Below, piece after piece: positions 13,248 through 16,910 of a stretch of 16,910 nt of DNA. How positions within the stretch are numbered: the first letter of the stretch is position 1; the number at the start of each line of letters is the position of its first letter. Location of the stretch: contig CALLVV010000077.1 in NCBI GenBank assembly GCA_938012815.1, forward strand, positions 1 to 16,910, written 5' to 3'. Below the pieces are notes generated by a model. That model did no database searches, was not told where the DNA came from, and saw only the letters and a program-made list of their open reading frames with translations. Origin of the DNA: an uncultured Propionibacteriaceae bacterium. GTDB taxonomy: Bacteria; Actinomycetota; Actinomycetes; Propionibacteriales; Propionibacteriaceae. The translations under genes were made by a program, and so were the position numbers.

Positions 13248-14690
13248 TCAGGGTGACAGCGGTGACTCGGGGACGCTCAGTACCGGCAGCCGCATGGTGA
13301 ACTTCGCTCCGGCCCCCTGCTGGTTCCCGGCCCGCACCGAACCGCCATGGGCCTCGACGGTGTGGGTGACGATCGCCAGGCCGAGCCCGGTTCCGGGGGT
13401 GTTGCGTGCCCGGTCGGAACGGTAGAACCGGTCGAAGATGTGCGGCAGGTCCTCTTCGGCGATCCCCGGGCCAGAATCGACGATCGTCAACACCCCGGCC
13501 GAGGTCAGCTCCACCCAGATCTCGCCGTCGCTGGGGGAGAACTTCACGGCGTTGTCCAACAGGTTCGTGATGGCACGCTCCAGCGTGGACGCATCGCCCA
13601 GGATCGGCACCGGTTCCAGGCTCGTGTGAAAGGTGATGCCCGGTCCGCGACGGGCCGCCCGGGCCAGCGCTGCCTCCACCACCTCCGACATGTCGAGCCG
13701 CTCCGGCTGGCGCTGGAGATGGTCGTCGCGGGTCAGCGCCACCAAGTCACCGACGAGGGCCGAGAACTCACCGAGCTGGGCGGAGACGTCGTCGAGAATC
13801 TCGGAGCGGGCCCCCTCCGGCAACATCCCGGACTTGTCATCGGCCACCAGCAACTCGATGTTGGTGCGCATCGACGTCAGCGGGGTTCGCAGCTCGTGGC
13901 CGGCGTCGGCGATCAACTGGCGCTGCTGCTCCCGCGAGGTCTGGAGGCTCTTCAACATCAGGTTGAAACTGCGCGTCAACTCGCCCAGGTCATCACGGCC
14001 GTAGATGCGGATCGGGTTCAGCTGGTCGGTCTGGGTGACGTTCTTCACCGCGGTGGAGAGCCGACGCACCGGGGCCAGCGCGGTCTGCGCCATCCACAGG
14101 GCGGTGAGAGTCGTGGTCATGATCCCGACCAGACCGGACAACGCGATCACCAACCACAACGAATTCAACGTCGTCCCCAGGGACGTCAGGGGGCGCGCGT
14201 AGAGAATGGCGTAACTCTGCAACTGACCGGTGCGGTCCCTGGCCCGCACCGGAACCGAGACGAGACGGTACTCCTGGCCGTCCGCCAGTTTCACGGAACG
14301 GGCCCGGTGCCCCTGCTGCATGCGGGCCACGGCTATCTCACCGGCATCCGGGAGCAGTGCCAAGGACTGTTTGCCCGCCTGGGAGGCCTCACCCCGCGCG
14401 GTGGTGACGGCCAGCAACTCCTGGGAGGTGCCGAGTCCCCGGCCGAGGTTGTCGAGGTTCCTGATGTCGGAGTTGATGATCTCGGCACTGGTGCGCGCGG
14501 CCGACAGCATCTCGCGGTCCAGCTGGTCACGCAGAGAGATTCGCGTGGACAGATAAGCGGTGGAACCGACCAGAAGCACGGCGGCGGCCACGGACGCCCC
14601 GGTCAGCGAGGCCAACCGGGACCGGAGTGACTGGCCCGTGATGAGCCTTTCGACGCCCCGGCGGACCCGGATCCAGAACGAGCTGATCAC
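13248..14690 (-). CDS. mprB: MprB-like sensor histidine kinase
   Basis: A 480-residue inner-membrane kinase, the partner of the response regulator just upstream. Two helices (about 27-48 and 177-200) flank an extracytoplasmic sensor region of about 130 residues. A HAMP segment (201-253) leads to the phosphoacceptor His265 in ADAGHELRTPLTS. The ATPase domain has the N-box NLLDNAVKFSP, DSGPGIAEEDLPHIFDRFYR and GTGLGLAIV. The His-box sequence is close to that of Mycobacterium MprB, which responds to envelope stress; the signal here is inferred only. GTG at 14690 overlaps the regulator's stop (GTGA), implying coupled translation. The pepD protease gene that follows mprB in mycobacteria is not found in the next 2 kb. 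Confidence 0.88.
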   Translation of the reverse strand: MISSFWIRVRRGVERLITGQSLRSRLASLTGASVAAAVLLVGSTAYLSTRISLRDQLDREMLSAARTSAEIINSDIRNLDNLGRGLGTSQELLAVTTARGEASQAGKQSLALLPDAGEIAVARMQQGHRARSVKLADGQEYRLVSVPVRARDRTGQLQSYAILYARPLTSLGTTLNSLWLVIALSGLVGIMTTTLTALWMAQTALAPVRRLSTAVKNVTQTDQLNPIRIYGRDDLGELTRSFNLMLKSLQTSREQQRQLIADAGHELRTPLTSMRTNIELLVADDKSGMLPEGARSEILDDVSAQLGEFSALVGDLVALTRDDHLQRQPERLDMSEVVEAALARAARRGPGITFHTSLEPVPILGDASTLERAITNLLDNAVKFSPSDGEIWVELTSAGVLTIVDSGPGIAEEDLPHIFDRFYRSDRARNTPGTGLGLAIVTHTVEAHGGSVRAGNQQGAGAKFTMRLPVLSVPESPLSP

Positions 14691-15373
14691 GGGGCGGTTT
14701 CACGCAGCACGTAACCGACGCCGCGTACCGTGTGAATCAGGCGGGGCAGGCCGCCCGCCTCGGTCTTGCGGCGCAGATAACCGATGTAGACCTCGAGGGA
14801 ATTTGCGGTGGCCGGGAACTCGAACCCCCAGACCTCGTTGAGAAGGGTGTTGCGCTCCATCACGCGGCGAGGATTCTCCATGAACGTCTGGAGGAGGGCG
14901 AACTCGGTGCGGGTCAAGGAAATGTGCTGCCCTGCGCGGGTCACCTCACGGTGTTGTGGATCCAACGTCACATCGCCGAAAACGAGCACCTTCGAGTCGT
15001 TCTCCGGCGCCGGTTTCGAACGCCGTGTGAGAGCCCGTAACCGTGCCAGCAACTCGTCGAGGGCGAAGGGCTTGACCATGTAGTCATCGGCACCTGCGTC
15101 GAGTCCGTCCACCCGGTCGCCGACGGCATCGCGGGCCGTGAGGATCAGGATGGGCACGTCATTGCCCGACTGTCGAAGCATCCGGGTGGCCTCCAAACCG
15201 TCGAGACGGGGCATCATCACATCCATGATCACCGCGTCCGGGGTGTGCCCTGCCAGCTGTGCCAACGCCTCGACGCCGTCAGCCGCAGTCGTCACCTCGT
15301 CGCCGGAATACTTCAGGGACCGGGCCAGCGAGTCGCGCACGGCCTGGTCGTCGTCCACCACCAGGATCTGCAT
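14687..15373 (-). CDS. mprA: MprA-like OmpR-family response regulator
   Basis: A 228-residue DNA-binding response regulator. The receiver domain (1-118) has acidic residues Asp7-Asp9, phosphoacceptor Asp51 in VIMDVMMPRLDG, Thr79 and Lys101 in VKPFALDELLARLRAL. The C-terminal winged helix (about 130-226) has LTRTEFALLQTFMENPRRVM and ends with NSLEVYIGYLRRKTEAGG and IHTVRGVGYVLRE. That ending is almost word for word as I recall for mycobacterial MprA, so orthology is likely. It is the first gene of a two-gene operon with the kinase. The ATG has no Shine-Dalgarno; CAGGCT lies 6 nt before it, suggesting a leaderless message. It is divergent from the tyrosine phosphatase gene; the gap holds two copies of CCGGGGAGG (15439, 15462). 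Confidence 0.92.
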   Translation of the reverse strand: MQILVVDDDQAVRDSLARSLKYSGDEVTTAADGVEALAQLAGHTPDAVIMDVMMPRLDGLEATRMLRQSGNDVPILILTARDAVGDRVDGLDAGADDYMVKPFALDELLARLRALTRRSKPAPENDSKVLVFGDVTLDPQHREVTRAGQHISLTRTEFALLQTFMENPRRVMERNTLLNEVWGFEFPATANSLEVYIGYLRRKTEAGGLPRLIHTVRGVGYVLRETAP

Positions 15374-15379
15374 GGCACA

Positions 15380-15385
15380 AGCCTG
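15380..15385 (-). promoter_or_regulatory. Probable -10 element for leaderless mprA-like operon
   Basis: CAGGCT on the minus strand is followed by TGTGCC and the ATG. It is one base from the TAGGCT of pta and nfo and has the same spacing as nfo. Confidence 0.4.
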
Positions 15386-15491
15386 CCATCAAAAACCCGA
15401 AACCCCACGAACAACGCCGGTGCGGCCGGCAAACTACCCCGGGGAGGTACATCACGGTGCGCCGGGGAGGCGCCGCCAACCTGCGAGCCCT

Positions 15492-15497
15492 TATGGT
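15492..15497 (+). promoter_or_regulatory. Probable -10 element for leaderless phosphatase gene
   Basis: TATGGT is followed by 8 nt and the ATG. No Shine-Dalgarno is present in the 8 nt. The transcript probably starts at or within two bases of the start codon. Confidence 0.4.
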
Positions 15498-15505
15498 TGC
15501 TGTCC

Positions 15506-15955
15506 ATGGCGAAGGTCGTGTTTGTGTGCTGGGGCAACATCTGCCGCTCCCCGATGGCGGAGCGGGTGGCCCGCGGGATGGCTGCCGAGCGGGGGCTCGA
15601 CGTGGAGGCCGACAGCGTCGGTATCTCGTCCGAGGAATCGGGCAACCCCATCGACCGGCGGGCCGTCGCCGTGCTCCGCGAGGCCGGGTACTCCGCCGGC
15701 GGGCACCGCGCCCGACGGGTCACCGCCGACGACCTCACCTCGGCCGATCTCGTCGTCGCCGCCGAGCGATTCCACATCGACAGGCTCGAACAGCTCTGCC
15801 CCGACGCCACCTACGCCCTCATCAACGACTTCAACCCCGCGATGCCGAAGGGACAGGACCTCGACGACCCCTGGTACGGTCCCGCGTCCGGGTTCCGCGA
15901 CACACTGGCCGACATCGAGGCCGCCATGCCGGGCATCCTCGACGCCCTCACCTGA
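15506..15955 (+). CDS. Low-molecular-weight protein tyrosine phosphatase
   Basis: A 149-residue cytoplasmic phosphatase. The catalytic loop is VCWGNICRSPMAE, with nucleophile Cys8 and Arg14 of the C-x5-R motif, and the general acid Asp121 lies in DDPWYG. Length and both motifs are standard for the family; the residue after the nucleophile is Trp where Leu or Val is common, which lines the active site and may affect substrate choice. In actinobacteria such enzymes either dephosphorylate tyrosine kinases of polysaccharide export or are secreted effectors (PtpA type); neither partner is visible here. ATG at 15506 gives the family's normal N-terminus; a longer open frame upstream is not needed. 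It is divergent from mprA and 105 nt upstream of ornithine carbamoyltransferase. Confidence 0.93.
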   Translation: MAKVVFVCWGNICRSPMAERVARGMAAERGLDVEADSVGISSEESGNPIDRRAVAVLREAGYSAGGHRARRVTADDLTSADLVVAAERFHIDRLEQLCPDATYALINDFNPAMPKGQDLDDPWYGPASGFRDTLADIEAAMPGILDALT

Positions 15956-16024
15956 TCGTCACCGCTTGTCTCGCCGCAGTCGATGCGTGAAGCCGGACCC
16001 CGGCGTGCACATTTGGAGTGCCGC

Positions 16025-16030
16025 GATACT
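16025..16030 (+). promoter_or_regulatory. Possible -10 element of the ornithine carbamoyltransferase gene
   Basis: GATACT lies 30 nt before the ATG and AAAGG lies 8 nt before it, giving a short leader with a Shine-Dalgarno. No arginine-repressor box is evident in the 105-nt gap. Confidence 0.3.
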
Positions 16031-16060
16031 CTGAGAACTTCCTCGCAGAAAGGCCCTGTG

Positions 16061-16910
16061 ATGCTCAAAGGACGCAGCTTCACCAAGGAAACCGACCTCA
16101 CCCCTGCCGAGTGGTTGGCCGTCCTGGACCTCTCCGCCCAGCTGAAGGCGGAACGGCGGGGACGCCGCGAGGTCAAGAGATTGGTGGGCAAGAAGGTCGC
16201 CCTGCTGTTCGAGAAGACCTCCACCCGCACCAGTTGTTCCTTCGATGTGGCCATGACGGAGCAGGGCGGGTACGCGACCCGCCTCGACACGGCCGGTTCG
16301 CAGTTCGTCCACAAGGAGTCGGCCGCTGACACGGCCCGTGTGCTCGGCCGCTGGTATGACGGCATCGAGTACCGCGGTTTCGCCCAGGAAACCCTCGAAA
16401 CCATGGGCAGGTACGCCGGGATCCCCGTCTACAACGGCCTGACCGACTCCTGGCACCCCACCCAGATGCTCGCCGACCAGCTCACCATGCTGGAGCACTC
16501 CGGCAAGCCCTTGGAGGAGACGTCGTGGGCCTTCATCGGTGACGTGCGCAACAACATGGGCAACTCGAACCTGATCTCGGCCGCCATGGTTGGCGCCGAC
16601 ATCCGCCTGGTCGCGCCCAAGCAACTCCAGACCACCGACGAGGTGCGCGCCCAGGCCGAGGCCATCGCCGCGGGAACGGGAGCCCGCATCACCATCACCG
16701 ACGACATCGCGGAGGGCGTGGCGGGAGTCGACTTCCTCCACACCGACGTGTGGCTCTCACTCGGGGAACCGAAGGAACTGTGGGCCGAGCGCATCGAACT
16801 GCTGAAGCCCTACCAGGTCAATGCGGAGATGATTGCGGCCACTGGGAACCCGCGGGTCAAGTTCATGCACTGCCTGCCCGCCTTCCACGACCGCAACACC
16901 ACCGTCGGGG
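16061..16910 (+). CDS. argF: Ornithine carbamoyltransferase (partial, 3' end outside window)
   Basis: Transfers the carbamoyl group between carbamoyl phosphate and ornithine/citrulline, in arginine synthesis or, in reverse, in the arginine deiminase pathway. The first 283 residues of an expected 330 or so are present. Motifs are Ser54-Thr-Arg-Thr57 for carbamoyl phosphate, YRG at 104, HPTQ at 132-135, GDVRNNMGNS at 160-169 and HCLPAFHD at 270. The usual ornithine-loop SMG reads SLG at 233-235, a small departure. The sequence follows the E. coli ArgF/ArcB type, a group that includes both anabolic and catabolic enzymes. The neighbour that would decide between argF and arcB (arcA or arcC) is not visible: upstream is a phosphatase and downstream is outside the window. 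ATG at 16061 has AAAGG upstream and matches the family N-terminus. Confidence 0.93.
   Translation, partial: MLKGRSFTKETDLTPAEWLAVLDLSAQLKAERRGRREVKRLVGKKVALLFEKTSTRTSCSFDVAMTEQGGYATRLDTAGSQFVHKESAADTARVLGRWYDGIEYRGFAQETLETMGRYAGIPVYNGLTDSWHPTQMLADQLTMLEHSGKPLEETSWAFIGDVRNNMGNSNLISAAMVGADIRLVAPKQLQTTDEVRAQAEAIAAGTGARITITDDIAEGVAGVDFLHTDVWLSLGEPKELWAERIELLKPYQVNAEMIAATGNPRVKFMHCLPAFHDRNTTVG

Noticed and set aside
13347..14630. 427-codon open frame on the plus strand
   Set aside because: It is antisense to the sensor kinase, whose motifs are clear; composition (Gln/Arg/Gly/His-rich) is that of a shadow frame.
14945..14960. TTGTGGATCC within mprA as another DnaA-like site
   Set aside because: It lies in coding sequence, stands alone and lacks the rest of the repeated module.
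15425..15475. CCGGGGAGG direct repeats as a defined MprA box
   Set aside because: The 23-bp spacing and sequence do not match the 8-bp direct repeats with short gap that I associate with MprA; noted only in the gene entry.

Overview
The window is high-G+C DNA with densely packed genes, many GTG starts and several genes that look leaderless, which fits an actinomycete. An MprAB-type two-component system, an LppM-family lipoprotein and a DUF1707-type protein support this. The metabolic genes (phosphate acetyltransferase, aspartase, ornithine carbamoyltransferase) and the secreted thioester adhesins would suit a host-associated Propionibacteriaceae-like organism, but that placement is inference; there is no rRNA or other marker in the window.

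Layout. 1-3105: 5' part of pta (minus), aspA (plus), nfo for endonuclease IV (minus), then a probable decayed coding fragment just upstream of nfo. 3368-6275: two tandem minus-strand genes for secreted Cys-Gln thioester-domain proteins, each with its own conserved promoter block, a leader of about 70 nt and a strong GC-rich hairpin terminator. 6382-8373: a 54-bp dyad, then a GH13 alpha-glucosidase-type gene (minus). 8494-10629: an LppM-like lipoprotein gene and a DUF6891-like gene (plus), facing an unrecognised minus-strand gene. 10758-12296: a long proline-rich, tail-anchored protein with a DUF1707-like N-terminus. 12410-13207: a small membrane-protein gene lying between two diverged direct copies of an approximately 50-bp AT-rich module with DnaA-box-like repeats. 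13248-15373: mprB/mprA-type sensor kinase and response regulator (minus, overlapping by 4 nt). 15506-16910: low-molecular-weight tyrosine phosphatase and the start of ornithine carbamoyltransferase (plus).

The most unusual feature is the adhesin pair. Both carry the Cys and Gln of a thioester domain and end in LPXTG, but the protein stops one or two residues after the motif. The hydrophobic helix and basic tail that normally hold a sortase substrate in the membrane are absent in every frame, because the terminator hairpin follows at once. This is the same in both paralogues, so it looks selected or inherited, not a sequencing error.

A second theme is transcription and translation. Seven genes have an nAnnnT hexamer 6-8 nt before the start codon (pta, nfo, GH13, LppM-like, DUF1707-like, mprA, tyrosine phosphatase), implying leaderless mRNAs. 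aspA, both adhesins, the unrecognised gene at 10036-10629 and ornithine carbamoyltransferase have Shine-Dalgarno leaders.

No tRNA, rRNA, CRISPR array, intact insertion sequence or phage gene is visible.
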